Shown piece by piece: positions 1-7,592 of a stretch of 64,000 bases of DNA (positions within the stretch are counted from its first letter, which is position 1; every line of letters starts with the position of its first letter). The translations under genes were made by a program, and so were the position numbers. Where the stretch lies: assembly GCA_965206405.1 (NCBI GenBank), contig CBDBJQ010000006.1:2232001-2296000 (forward strand), read 5' to 3'. This DNA comes from CBDBJQ01 sp965206405 (GTDB lineage Bacteria > Pseudomonadota > Alphaproteobacteria > UBA8366). The notes beneath the pieces were generated by a model, which was not told the DNA's origin, made no database searches, and saw nothing but the letters and a program-made list of their open reading frames with translations.

Positions 1-238
1 AATCGTGGCTGTAATGGGAGGCATAGACGAACAGCTTCTTGGGAATGCAGCCGACATTGACGCAGGTGCCGCCGAGATACCTGTCCTCGGCAACCGCAAC
101 CTTGGCCCCGAGCTCGGATGACACCCGCGCACAACGCACGCCGCCGGACCCGGCGCCGATGACGAACAAATCGTAATCGAAGCTACCGTCCGTCGCCGCG
201 CCGTTACCCGCAGCGGATTTGGTTGAACTTGCCATCAT
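1..238 (-). CDS. gor: Glutathione-disulfide reductase, N-terminal part (runs off window)
   Basis: Only the first 79 codons are present; the gene continues past base 1. After about 20 variable residues comes the FAD-binding Rossmann motif (DLFVIGAGSGGVRCAR), then the redox-active disulfide motif GGTCVNVGCIPKK, which is typical of glutathione reductase in the pyridine nucleotide-disulfide oxidoreductase family. The enzyme reduces GSSG with NADPH in the cytoplasm. Two ATGs are adjacent (238 and 235). The first overlaps the TGA of the upstream gabD remnant as ATGA, so the two were probably translated as one operon. Family call is firm; a trypanothione-type or mycothione-type relative is less likely from the motif. 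Confidence 0.9.
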   Translation of the reverse strand, partial: MMASSTKSAAGNGAATDGSFDYDLFVIGAGSGGVRCARVSSELGAKVAVAEDRYLGGTCVNVGCIPKKLFVYASHYSHD

Positions 239-528
239 GCCGACACACCGCCCATGCAGAGATATTTTATCTCGACGAATTCATCAATGCCGCAGGTCGC
301 GCTCTCGCGTCCGATACCGGATTCCTTCATTCCGCCGAAGAGGGCCATTCCGCCGAAGAGGGCCTCAATCGCGCGACGGGTTTCGGCGGTGCCCATCAGC
401 GGCACGGCGCCGATGATCTCACCGGTCGCTGAATCAACCACATCGACGGTTGCCCCGGAATCAGTGGTGCACCATTCCCCGCCAACGAGACATTTGTCCT
501 TCATCAGGCTTGGATCGCTGAGATTCAT
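235..528 (-). pseudogene. gabD: Succinate-semialdehyde dehydrogenase with most of the gene deleted
   Basis: The 97-codon frame begins MNLSDPSLMKDKCLVGGEW and runs to ETRRAIEAL, which matches the N-terminal ~58 residues of GabD-type NAD(P)-dependent aldehyde dehydrogenases. It then jumps directly to the C-terminus, FGGMKESGIGRE followed by DEFVEIKYLCMGG. A normal protein has about 480 residues, so the NAD-binding and catalytic parts, including the Cys and Glu, are missing. The frame stays open across the junction, where an 18-bp unit is duplicated (328-345 and 346-363). The stop overlaps the gor start. It cannot be an active dehydrogenase. Either a true in-frame deletion or an assembly collapse could produce it. 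Confidence 0.88.
328..363. repeat. 18-bp tandem duplication at the gabD deletion junction
   Basis: The unit beginning cattccgccgaagaggg occurs twice in direct tandem (328-345, 346-363). It gives a duplicated LFGGM in the protein exactly where the N-terminal and C-terminal parts of GabD are joined. Confidence 0.85.
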
Positions 529-698
529 GGCCCTGTCCTCCCGACACGCCCTGACCCAACACGCCAGGACTCTCCGGCCTACGCCGTCACTGGATGTCAT
601 TAGATATTGCCAGCAGGGCAAAAATGCCAGCAATAGCTAAGTAAAGACGACAATGCCGTTGCCCATTCGTGTCCGCGCGCGAAAGGGCGCAGAAAGGT

Positions 699-1274
699 TC
701 AGAATGCGAGTACCAGCAACACGACGAGGATGGTCAGTACCGCAAGCGTGCGGGTTAGAAACGCGGTGTTCCCGACCGCCTTGCCGATCATCTCGCCGGT
801 GCCGACCCAGATGACGTGGAAGATCACCTGGACGAGAGCGAAACAGCCGAAACACGCCGCCGCCTGATACCAGAAGGAACCCAGCGCTGGCGCGAAGTCG
901 GACCAGGCAAGCAGGATCATGACCCAGGCCTTGGGATTGAGCGGATGGACGATGCAACCCTTGGCGAAGGTGAAGCGAAAGGTGGGATCGCTCTGCGTGA
1001 CTGAATTCCACGACTGGATTGCAAGCCAGATCATGTAGCCACCGCTAACGAACTTGAGCGCTAGCTGAAGCTGCGGGGAATCACCCACAACGGTCCCGAA
1101 GCCTAGCGCGACCAGCGTGTTCAGCGCCGCCTTGCCGGTAATCAGGCCAAAGATGAAGGGGATGCACCGGACGGTCCCGAAGCGAGACCCACCCGTCATC
1201 AGGAGAAGGTTGGCCGGACCGGGCGTTGCGACCATGAAGGCCGCGAACAGAAAGAGGGCGAGAAGAGGATCCAT
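699..1274 (-). CDS. LysE/RhtB family amino-acid exporter
   Basis: About 191 residues, the usual length for the family. It starts MDPLLALFLFAAFMVATPGP; the ATPGPA motif in the first helix is the LysE/RhtB signature. Several hydrophobic helices follow, with the middle NPKAWVMIL motif and a hydrophobic C-terminus (LTILVVLLVLAF). It should export an amino acid or similar small molecule across the inner membrane; the substrate cannot be read from sequence. An upstream in-frame Met exists at 1316, but the family N-terminus begins at 1274. It stands alone on the minus strand, 170 bp upstream of the gabD remnant. Confidence 0.88.
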   Translation of the reverse strand: MDPLLALFLFAAFMVATPGPANLLLMTGGSRFGTVRCIPFIFGLITGKAALNTLVALGFGTVVGDSPQLQLALKFVSGGYMIWLAIQSWNSVTQSDPTFRFTFAKGCIVHPLNPKAWVMILLAWSDFAPALGSFWYQAAACFGCFALVQVIFHVIWVGTGEMIGKAVGNTAFLTRTLAVLTILVVLLVLAF

Positions 1275-1631
1275 CCCGTTCCGTTCTACCCGCCCCAGGC
1301 AACCTCGCCAGGGCACCCCACCGGATTGTTTGGTGCCGACCCTCGGGGATCAAAGAGGGATCAGCAATAGGTGTCTCACACCGCTGGAGCGAGAGGAAAT
1401 GTCATCCAGAACTAATACAGCGCAAGATAGAGAACCGTGGAGATATGCCCTGCTCCTGGAATTGCTCCAGCGGGATGACTTCGATATCGGCTTCGGACAG
1501 GGTGGACATGAATTCTTCGTTTCAGAAATATGCAGTGCTGTTATGGTTCACTTGTTGACCTCAAGATAGTTTGTGGGTCAGTTTTCCGGCAATTTCGACC
1601 CACAAAACGGGTGGTGGTGCAAAACTGATCC
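1275..1631. other. Intergenic region with probable insertion-sequence debris
   Basis: No supported gene. The stretch 1571-1640 contains gtgggtcagttttcc followed by a second gaccc-acaaaac block, which resembles an IS21-type end and fits the istB relic further right. A 35-codon frame on the minus strand (1402-1509, beginning MSTLSEADIEVIPLEQF) is open, but I do not recognise it and do not call it. Confidence 0.4.
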
Positions 1632-1859
1632 TCAAAACACTGATCTCCCCTCGCAGATATTCAGCAGCTCCGGAAACACCAGAACCGCCGGCCGCCTGCC
1701 ACTGGCGGGTCGCAACTCGCGCAGCAACCCATTGTCGCGCACGAGGCGCAGAATGCGCTTAGCGGTTGGCATCGGGATGTCCGCCTGCGCCGCAAAATCA
1801 GAGGTGCTGAAAATTGGACGGCTAAAGAACCAGTCCAACGCCCGGCCACCGAGATTTTG
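1632..1859 (-). pseudogene. C-terminal fragment of a Fic-family protein
   Basis: The frame reads ALDWFFSRPIFSTSDFAAQA, then PMPTAKRILRLVRDNGLL, then ASGRRPAVLVFPELLNI. This is the winged-helix C-terminal domain that follows the Fic core in many Fic-family AMPylators. The Fic core itself (HxFxxGNGR) is absent; an in-frame TGA lies at 1860-1862. It is a decayed relic, unrelated in sequence to the fic gene at 23742-26639. Confidence 0.7.
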
Positions 1860-2078
1860 TCACCCCCACCATCCAGTTTTTGCGCACATTATAGAGGGGA
1901 TGGATCACCTGCGCCTTAAACTGTTCCGCCTCGTCACCCGCGCTGCACGTGTAGCGCAACAATCCGGGTGAGAGGTGCGCGTCAATCAGGATGAGAATCC
2001 TTGGTCGCGACGTTTGTGATGGCGGCGGGTTTTTCCGCCACAATCAAGGTTTTTGTGGGTTTTGAATGTCGCAGAGCG
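1860..2078. other. Unassigned stretch between Fic and istB relics
   Basis: Short open frames exist on both strands but none has recognisable family features. The plus-strand peptide MDHLRLKLFRLVTRAARV looks faintly like a transposase C-terminus. Treated as insertion-sequence debris. Confidence 0.3.
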
Positions 2079-2303
2079 TCAATTTGGTTTGATGTCTGCC
2101 GGTGTTGCTCTTTGAACCTGGCGGCCGGGGCCGTTGGCGTGTTCAGCGGCTTTGCGCCGGTAGCTTTCCACGTTCATCCCGAAGATTGTCGCGTGGTGGA
2201 CGAGCCTGTCGACAGCTGCCGGCGTCATTGCCGGATCGGGGAAGATTGCATTCCATTCTCCGAAGGGCTGGTTGGCTGTGATGAGCATGGATCGTCGCTT
2301 CAA
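2079..2303 (-). pseudogene. istB: IS21-family helper ATPase (IstB), C-terminal fragment
   Basis: The 74 codons starting at LKRRSMLITANQPFGEW and continuing FPDPAMTPAAVDRLVHHA match the sensor and C-terminal part of IstB, the ATPase that assists IS21 transposition. The Walker A and B parts are missing. The fragment ends abruptly at the border of the Rpn module (2305), so the module, or a rearrangement at its end, cut the gene. The rest of istB is not found on the other side of the module. Confidence 0.82.
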
Positions 2304-2307
2304 ACCC

Positions 2308-2631
2308 TCAGTGATCCCTTCGTTCCCCGAACACGGCCGCCAGATCAGCGGCATCAAGCACCCGGTCCACCCAGCGATCCAGATCATCAATGCTTCCCGC
2401 CGCGATCTGTGCGATCACGGGCTCGGGCAGGGGGCCAAACCGCTTTACCAGCAGGTGCATCAGCAATTTGGCCTCACCTCTGGCTTCGCCTTCCGCAAGC
2501 CCTTTTTCACGGCCAAGCGCTTCCCCGGCGGCAAGGCCTTTTTCACGGCCAAGCGCTTCCCCGGCGGCAAGCCCCTCGGCCTTACCCTCAGCCTTACCTT
2601 CTTTTTTCCATGTTTCTGCGAGTGTTCCCAT
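2308..2631 (-). CDS. Possible internally started short form of Rpn (copy 1)
   Basis: Codon 252 of the Rpn gene is ATG (MGTLAETWKKEGK). It is preceded by AAGGAGG (minus strand, complement of 2642-2648) with about ten bases between. This would give a 107-residue protein comprising the repeat region and conserved tail without the nuclease. In studied Rpn genes a C-terminal short form made from inside the gene neutralises the full-length toxin. The Shine-Dalgarno match is seen; production of the short form is inferred. Confidence 0.5.
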   Translation of the reverse strand: MGTLAETWKKEGKAEGKAEGLAAGEALGREKGLAAGEALGREKGLAEGEARGEAKLLMHLLVKRFGPLPEPVIAQIAAGSIDDLDRWVDRVLDAADLAAVFGERRDH

Positions 2632-3384
2632 CAGCGCTTTGCCTCCTTCATCGTCTATTCCGTCCAGGGCCGCCTCCATGTCCAGCTGCGTCCATTCGTA
2701 TCGTGCCACAAAATAGCGCAGAACGATACCGGCAAAATTCGTACCAAACGGCAGCGGCCGCAGTATCTCCTCCATATGTTCGTGCGTCATATCGGAGCGG
2801 TGCTTCACGAATTTGAGCACAGCCAGGCCTGCCATCACGTCAGGATCATGCGACAGCTCTTCCATCGGGATATTGCCGAGATCATGAACCTCGTAAGTGA
2901 ACGACGGCACATAGCGCGCCATATCCTCACCCGCATCAAACATCTCGCCGAACACCCGCGGCACATTCCAGGAATGGCTCCCATGGTAGAACACCAGCGG
3001 CACGATGACCGGCAGGGCGCGCAACCTTGCCGCCTGTCCATCGCCGTAGCGAAGCCATATCCGCAGCATATATCCAAGGATTTGCAAGGGTGTTGCCGGT
3101 TCTGAAACCGATTTGTGTTCCAAAAGCACGTAGGCCAGGGCCGGGCGTCCGCCCTTCAGCGTGATCTCGAACAGCCCGTCGCTGTGCTTCAGGTGGGCAT
3201 CCCCGTCGACAAAGCTGCCCGCAACGCGCCTGGGCGGTGTGTCCGCCATCTGCGCGCTGATCCGCTCCGGCAGGTAATCGCGCAAAAGGGCTGCCGCGCG
3301 GTCCTTGTCGTCAATGATGGCGCGGAACAGCGCATCATGGGTCGGCTTTACCGGTAGGGGCGTGTCCTCATCTTCGCTTGTCAC
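2308..3384 (-). CDS. Rpn-family PD-(D/E)XK nuclease / putative transposase, copy 1
   Basis: 358 residues. The N-terminal part contains THDALFRAII, then SDGLFEI, then YVLLEHKS, the D...ExK core of the Rpn (YhgA-like) PD-(D/E)XK nuclease family. The C-terminal part is a variable charged repeat region (EGKAEGKAEGLAAGEALGREK repeats), ending in the conserved tail LLMHLLVKRFGPLPE...DDLDRWVDRVLDA. Rpn proteins stimulate recombination when overexpressed, and some act in phage defence. Start is GTG. A 36-bp tandem duplication in the repeat region (around 2495-2575) distinguishes it from the copy at 48032. Upstream lies the IS1380-type end with its own short ORF. Confidence 0.9.
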   Translation of the reverse strand: MTSEDEDTPLPVKPTHDALFRAIIDDKDRAAALLRDYLPERISAQMADTPPRRVAGSFVDGDAHLKHSDGLFEITLKGGRPALAYVLLEHKSVSEPATPLQILGYMLRIWLRYGDGQAARLRALPVIVPLVFYHGSHSWNVPRVFGEMFDAGEDMARYVPSFTYEVHDLGNIPMEELSHDPDVMAGLAVLKFVKHRSDMTHEHMEEILRPLPFGTNFAGIVLRYFVARYEWTQLDMEAALDGIDDEGGKALMGTLAETWKKEGKAEGKAEGLAAGEALGREKGLAAGEALGREKGLAEGEARGEAKLLMHLLVKRFGPLPEPVIAQIAAGSIDDLDRWVDRVLDAADLAAVFGERRDH

Positions 3385-3603
3385 TGGTTATCCCTTCGTC
3401 ACCGTGTTTCCAACGCGATAGTACGGCATGAAGGCGGCTGGTTCCACAATAGCCGGGCAAGACCCCGGCTTCACCGTTCAGGGAAATGCGCAGGACGCAT
3501 GCGGCGCAGGTGCTTCCGCCTGCCCGCAATCCGCAAAAAGACCGGCTCAGCCGCCAAACATACCGGCTGAACGCCAGGCTCTGTCCGAATACGCAGGAAA
3601 TCT

Positions 3604-3681
3604 ATGTCAGAGACACCACGAAAAGCCGAATTGAGGCGGGCAACCAACCCGCCGGACGTCTTCATGAAATATCCGGGCTAA
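3604..3681 (+). CDS. 25-codon ORF at the IS1380-type right end, copy 1
   Basis: The small frame starts MSETPRKAELRR and ends NPPDVFMKYPG. It has an AGGAAA motif six bases before the ATG. The last base of the element leaves an open GG, and the flanking target CTAA completes Gly plus TAA. The same ORF is present in three other copies (23513, 47811, 51534). Position 13 is Ala here instead of Glu. Unrecognised; it might be a peptide or simply structured end DNA. Confidence 0.4.
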   Translation: MSETPRKAELRRATNPPDVFMKYPG

Positions 3682-3701
3682 GAACGGCGCTTGAAAAAGG
3701 A

Positions 3702-3725
3702 AAATAAACCCGAACGGGTTTATTT
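3702..3725. promoter_or_regulatory. HipB-type operator O1 (perfect palindrome)
   Basis: An 11-bp perfect inverted repeat with a 2-bp centre, aaataaacccg-AA-cgggtttattt, lies 51 bp before hipB. Its core AACCCG/CGGGTT recurs in the second palindrome. HipB-type repressors bind paired palindromes ahead of their own operon, so this is the likely autoregulation site. Confidence 0.7.
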
Positions 3726-3752
3726 ATTTGATTTTTCTGCATGTCGCGCTAC

Positions 3753-3774
3753 AATCATCCCGAAAGGGTTGATT
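3753..3774. promoter_or_regulatory. HipB-type operator O2 (imperfect palindrome)
   Basis: The sequence aatcatcccgaaagggttgatt is palindromic with one mismatch and ends one base before the hipB ATG. It probably overlaps the ribosome-binding region. It shares the CCCGAA-GGGTT core with O1, 51 bp upstream. Confidence 0.6.
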
Positions 3775-3775
3775 T

Positions 3776-3991
3776 ATGACAGGTGACAAGATCGGAAAAC
3801 TGGGTGCTATTGTTAAGCAAGCTCGCAAAGAGCAAGGCTTAACACAAGAGCAGTTGGCCGCCACTACTGGTGTGGGCGTGCGCTTTATCCGCGAGCTGGA
3901 GAAAGGCAAAGAGTCCTGCCATATCGGCAAGGCACTCGGGGTTGTGTCGATGCTCGGGATTGATGTCATAATTGGTGATGAAACGCTATGA
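3776..3991 (+). CDS. hipB: HipB-like XRE-family antitoxin
   Basis: 71 residues with a single helix-turn-helix of the XRE type: KLGAIVKQARKEQGLTQEQL followed by TGVGVRFIRELEKGK. This length and the position just before hipA fit the short HipB antitoxins that bind HipA and repress the operon. Its stop overlaps the hipA start (ATGA at 3988-3991), giving translational coupling. Two palindromes upstream are likely its operators. Base composition is much lower in GC than the surrounding genes, as for hipA. Confidence 0.9.
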   Translation: MTGDKIGKLGAIVKQARKEQGLTQEQLAATTGVGVRFIRELEKGKESCHIGKALGVVSMLGIDVIIGDETL

Positions 3992-5226
3992 GCCGAATGT
4001 TAGATGTGTACTTGCAGGATAAGCTGGCGGGATGCCTTGAGCAGACGGATAATGGCGATTTAGCTTTTACCTATAACGCTGATTATTTAGATGCAGCACC
4101 CTACGGCATCTCGCTTTTACTGCCGTTGCAGAGTGATACCTTCAAGGGCGATCAGGTTAAAGCCTTCTTCTCCGGCCTGTTGCCCGAGGAAAGCGTGCGG
4201 GATCGCTTGGCAAAATATTTGGGGCTATCTGAAAAAAATCCTTTCGGCTTGCTGGAAGCAGTGGGGGGTGATTGTGCAGGAGCTTTGGCGTTATACCCGC
4301 ATGGTGATACACCATCTGAGCTTTCAGATAATGTTGAAATCTTGGACGATAAACGATTAAGAGAAGTTTTGGATCTGATCAAACGCCGCCCAATGCTGGC
4401 GGGGGATGATGGGTATCGCCTCTCACTGGCGGGAGCGCAGGATAAGTTAGCTGTAGGTTTCAAAGATGGGCATGTCTTGCTTATCAAAGGCGGTGCGCCA
4501 ACCACGCATATTTTAAAGCCCGTGATTGAGCGGGTGAAAGATAGCGCACACAATGAATTATTTTGCATGAAGTTGGCAAAAATAGTCGGCCTTTATGTAC
4601 CAGAAGCATCGCTACATTTTGTGGGAGATATCCCTTATTATCTGGTCGAACGTTATGATCGCCAGATTGGCGCAGATGGCGTAATAACCCGCATTCATCA
4701 GGAAGATTTCTGTCAGGCACTCGGGATTTCGCCTGAGATTAAATATGAACGTGAAGGAGGCCCAAATATTACTGCATGTCAGGATGTCATTGCCAAACAC
4801 GCAGCACGTCCTGCGGTGGATCAGATCAAACTGCTGAATATGGTGCTGTTTAATTATCTGGTTGGCAATGCTGATGCCCACGGGAAAAATTTCTCTCTGC
4901 TCTATAAGGGCAACAAACCAGAGTTGGCACCAGCCTATGATTTGCTGAGCACCACCATCTATCCGGACCTATCTGAAAATATGGCCATGAAGATTGGCGG
5001 CAAATACAAACCAAAAGATGTCTATCAGAGGCACTTTCACAGGCTGGTTGCGGACACCAAAGTTGCACAATCGGCCATGAACCGACTGATTAAAACGATG
5101 ACAGAAAAAATGATGGAAGCCGCGCCAATCCTGAAAATAAACTTAATCGGGGATGGGCTGGTATCTGATGTGTTTGATGACATTATCGCCATTATTGAAG
5201 AGCGCGCCAAACGCCTGAGAGGATAA
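3988..5226 (+). CDS. hipA: HipA-family serine/threonine kinase toxin
   Basis: 412 residues, full length for HipA. The N-terminal couple_hipA domain carries LLPLQSDTFKGDQVKAFFSGLLPEE (given here in two parts: LLPLQSDTFKG and FFSGLLPEE). The activation-loop region RLSLAGAQDKLAV is present, and near residues 290-300 the kinase motif GNADAHGKNFSLLY, followed by APAYDLLSTTIY with the metal-binding Asp. HipA proteins phosphorylate a translation target (glutamyl-tRNA synthetase in the studied case) and cause growth arrest or persistence. All key motifs are intact. The low GC marks horizontal transfer together with hipB. Confidence 0.93.
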   Translation: MSRMLDVYLQDKLAGCLEQTDNGDLAFTYNADYLDAAPYGISLLLPLQSDTFKGDQVKAFFSGLLPEESVRDRLAKYLGLSEKNPFGLLEAVGGDCAGALALYPHGDTPSELSDNVEILDDKRLREVLDLIKRRPMLAGDDGYRLSLAGAQDKLAVGFKDGHVLLIKGGAPTTHILKPVIERVKDSAHNELFCMKLAKIVGLYVPEASLHFVGDIPYYLVERYDRQIGADGVITRIHQEDFCQALGISPEIKYEREGGPNITACQDVIAKHAARPAVDQIKLLNMVLFNYLVGNADAHGKNFSLLYKGNKPELAPAYDLLSTTIYPDLSENMAMKIGGKYKPKDVYQRHFHRLVADTKVAQSAMNRLIKTMTEKMMEAAPILKINLIGDGLVSDVFDDIIAIIEERAKRLRG

Positions 5227-5558
5227 GCGCATTCAACAAAAAACATCCAAAAAAGATCTCTTGATCGGACTTTTTTATGCCTGAAACTAACACCGAAGAA
5301 GAGAGGTCATTCAGATACGGATCGCAGAGATTATCTGATGGGGATTCTGGACAGGATCGTAGTCCAATATGATTAAAGGTCAAAAGAACATGTTCCGGGT
5401 ATCCAATTCAAACTCTTCTTAGTCGGAGATGGAATCAAATATCAGGACAAGGAAGATTGAGAGTAAAGGATATCAGGTGGTGGATGGTGGTCCTGTTACT
5501 GGAGTGAATATTCCGCTTCGAGACAACACTGGAAAAACCAAAATACCCCCTAACGAAA
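5227..5558. other. AT-rich gap between hipA and glmS
   Basis: No gene is supported. Right after hipA, AAAAAAG and CTTTTTT (about 5249-5275) enclose a GATC/GATC pair and could form a weak bidirectional terminator between the convergent hipA and glmS genes. A 31-codon open frame at 5277 has no recognisable feature. Composition matches the transferred hipBA segment, so the island border is probably close to the glmS stop. Confidence 0.4.
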
Positions 5559-7391
5559 CTATTCCACGGTGACACTCTTGGCCAGATTGCGGGGCTGGTC
5601 GACATCGGTGCCCTTGGCGAGAGCCGCATGATAGGCGAGGAGCTGCACCGGCACCGCATAGAGGATCGGGGCCACAAACGGGTTCACCGTGGGCATCTCC
5701 AGGACCGCCTCGAGATCGGCCTGCCGGCGCATCTGGTCGATGCCCGCAACATCCGAGATCAACAGCACCCGGCCGCCGCGGGCGCTCACCTCCTGGAGGT
5801 TGGCGGCCGTCTTTGCGAACAGCGGATCCGTACTCGGGGCGATCGCGATCACCGGCACCTCCTCGTCAATCAAGGCGATCGGCCCATGCTTCATTTCCCC
5901 GGCGGCATAAGCCTCGGCATGAATGTAGGAAAGCTCCTTCAGCTTCAGCGCGCCCTCAAGCGCGATCGGATAGCCGGTCCCGCGCCCGAGATACAGAACG
6001 TCCCGCGCCTTGGCCACCAAATGGGCAAGTTCGGCAACCTGCGGCTCGCACTCCAGAAGCTCCGCCGCGCCAGTCGGGATCTCCAGTAACGCCTCGACCA
6101 GCGCCGCTTCGCGCTCGTCGCCGACAGTGCCCTGGGAGCGGGCCAACGCCATGGCTAGACAGGCGAACACCGTCAGCTGGGTAGTAAACGCCTTGGTCGA
6201 AGCAACCCCGATCTCAGGTCCCGCCAGGGTCGGAAGAACGGCGTCGGACTCCCTGGCGATACTCGATTCCGGGGCATTGACGATCGACAGTACACGCTGC
6301 CCCTGCCGTCGCGCATAACGCAGCGCCTCCAGCGTATCCATGGTCTCACCCGACTGGCTGACAAAGATCGCAAGCCCATCCTTGGCCAGTGGCGGCGACC
6401 GGTAGCGAAACTCCGAAGCGATGTCGATGGAGACCGGAATCCGGGCCAGATCCTCAATCCAGTAGCGACCGATCAACCCGGCATAGAAGGCGGTGCCGCA
6501 GGCGCTGATGGAAATCGACCTCACCTTCTCAAGCGGGATGTCGAGCGGCGGCAGGGTGATTGTGCGCGACGCCTGGTTGAGCATCGAATGCAGGGTGTCG
6601 CCAATAACCGCGGGCTGCTCGCAGATCTCCTTCAACATAAAATGCTGGTAATTACCTTTTCCGATTGCGGCGCCAGATACCCGCATCGGAAGACGCTCGC
6701 GCAACACCTCTGCGCTGGATGCATCCCGGACCGTTGCTTCATTGCGAGACACGACAGCCCAGTCACCCTCCTCGAGATAGCAGATCTCCCGGGCCAGGCT
6801 GGCCAGCGCCAACGCGTCAGACCCGAAACACACCGTGCCATTGGCAAAGCCGATCGCGAGCGGGCTCCCGCGCCGGGCGCCAATCATCAAGTCTTCCTCG
6901 CCAGCAAAGATGCAGACGAGCGCGAAAGCGCCTTCAAGCCGCGGCAATACCGCTGCGACCGCCTCCGCCGGGGCTTTTCCCTGATCGAGCTCGCGGTCGA
7001 TCAGGTGGACGATAATTTCGGTATCGGTGTCACTCTCCAGTATCGCGCCATTGCCCACGAGTTCCTCGCGCAGATCGAGGAAGTTCTCGATGATGCCGTT
7101 ATGGACGAGCGCAACCCTGGCGGTCGCGTGCGGATGGGCGTTGACCTCGTTGGGGACACCGTGGGTGGCCCAACGCGTATGTCCGATCCCGGTTCCGCCG
7201 GGAACAGGGTCGGATTCGAGAATCTTCCCGAGGGCGGCAACCTTCCCCTTCGCGCGCCGGCGCGCAATGGCGCCGCCGGTGATGGTGGCAATGCCGGCGG
7301 AGTCATAGCCCCGATATTCGAGCCGGCGCAACCCTTCAAGCAGAATTGGTGTTGCCTCGGAATCGCTGATGACGCCGATGATTCCGCACAC
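5559..7391 (-). CDS. glmS: Glutamine--fructose-6-phosphate aminotransferase (isomerizing)
   Basis: 610 residues, normal length. The protein begins MCGIIGVISD, with Cys2 as the glutaminase nucleophile, followed by LRRLEYRGYDSAGIA and the GHTRWATHG motif. Two SIS sugar-isomerase domains follow (SISACGTAFYAGL, SQSGETMDTLEA, VASTKAFTTQL), and it ends AKSVTVE as expected. It converts fructose-6-phosphate and glutamine to glucosamine-6-phosphate, the first committed step to UDP-GlcNAc for peptidoglycan and lipopolysaccharide. It lies 107 bp downstream of glmU on the same strand, so the two likely form one transcript. I see no glmS ribozyme, as expected outside Firmicutes. Confidence 0.97.
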   Translation of the reverse strand: MCGIIGVISDSEATPILLEGLRRLEYRGYDSAGIATITGGAIARRRAKGKVAALGKILESDPVPGGTGIGHTRWATHGVPNEVNAHPHATARVALVHNGIIENFLDLREELVGNGAILESDTDTEIIVHLIDRELDQGKAPAEAVAAVLPRLEGAFALVCIFAGEEDLMIGARRGSPLAIGFANGTVCFGSDALALASLAREICYLEEGDWAVVSRNEATVRDASSAEVLRERLPMRVSGAAIGKGNYQHFMLKEICEQPAVIGDTLHSMLNQASRTITLPPLDIPLEKVRSISISACGTAFYAGLIGRYWIEDLARIPVSIDIASEFRYRSPPLAKDGLAIFVSQSGETMDTLEALRYARRQGQRVLSIVNAPESSIARESDAVLPTLAGPEIGVASTKAFTTQLTVFACLAMALARSQGTVGDEREAALVEALLEIPTGAAELLECEPQVAELAHLVAKARDVLYLGRGTGYPIALEGALKLKELSYIHAEAYAAGEMKHGPIALIDEEVPVIAIAPSTDPLFAKTAANLQEVSARGGRVLLISDVAGIDQMRRQADLEAVLEMPTVNPFVAPILYAVPVQLLAYHAALAKGTDVDQPRNLAKSVTVE

Positions 7392-7409
7392 CGCTCAGCG
7401 TCTCCGGAT

Positions 7410-7592
7410 GCTTTCCTGGATTTTTTTCCAGAGCTTTCCCCCAACTTGCCCCCAGGTTTTTCCCGGGGTTTCCCAGCGGGTTTTTCCTGCGGTTTCCCTC
7501 ATGATTTCCCTGCACCGTCCTTCCCCGCACCGGTTTTCCCACTTGTTTTCCCACCGGTTTTTCCTGCGGTTTTTCCTGCGGTTTTTCCGGGG
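7410..7592. repeat. Degenerate 12-bp repeats spanning the glmU 3' end
   Basis: Units like ggtttttcctgc recur across the last ~30 codons of glmU and continue past its stop into the gap before glmS. The cleanest run, three units, is at 7556-7590. In glmU they encode GKT/AGKT repeats. Confidence 0.65.

Larger units (their letters stand above)
2305..3677 (-). mobile_element. Rpn module, copy 1 (nuclease gene plus IS1380-type right end)
   Basis: This 1.37-kb unit is nearly identical to 47738-49087 in opposite orientation. Homology begins at CCC (2305-2307), three bases beyond the Rpn stop codon, and ends at GGG (3675-3677). The outermost part (about 3440-3677) is shared with the right end of the IS1380-like element at 21959-23586. 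It includes the terminal sequence TTCATGAAATATCCGGG, several GC-rich hairpins and a 25-codon ORF. The right flank is CTAA (3678-3681), matching the YTAR target pattern of the other copies; the left flank is CAAA. Unit borders are seen directly; mobility is inferred. Confidence 0.75.

Noticed and set aside
1402..1509. 35-codon frame MSTLSEADIEVIPLEQF...
   Set aside because: Reads like protein but matches no family I know and sits in insertion-sequence debris; not called.
5227..5558. glmS ribozyme or other regulatory RNA near glmS
   Set aside because: This region is downstream of glmS; upstream of glmS is only the glmU tail with simple repeats.
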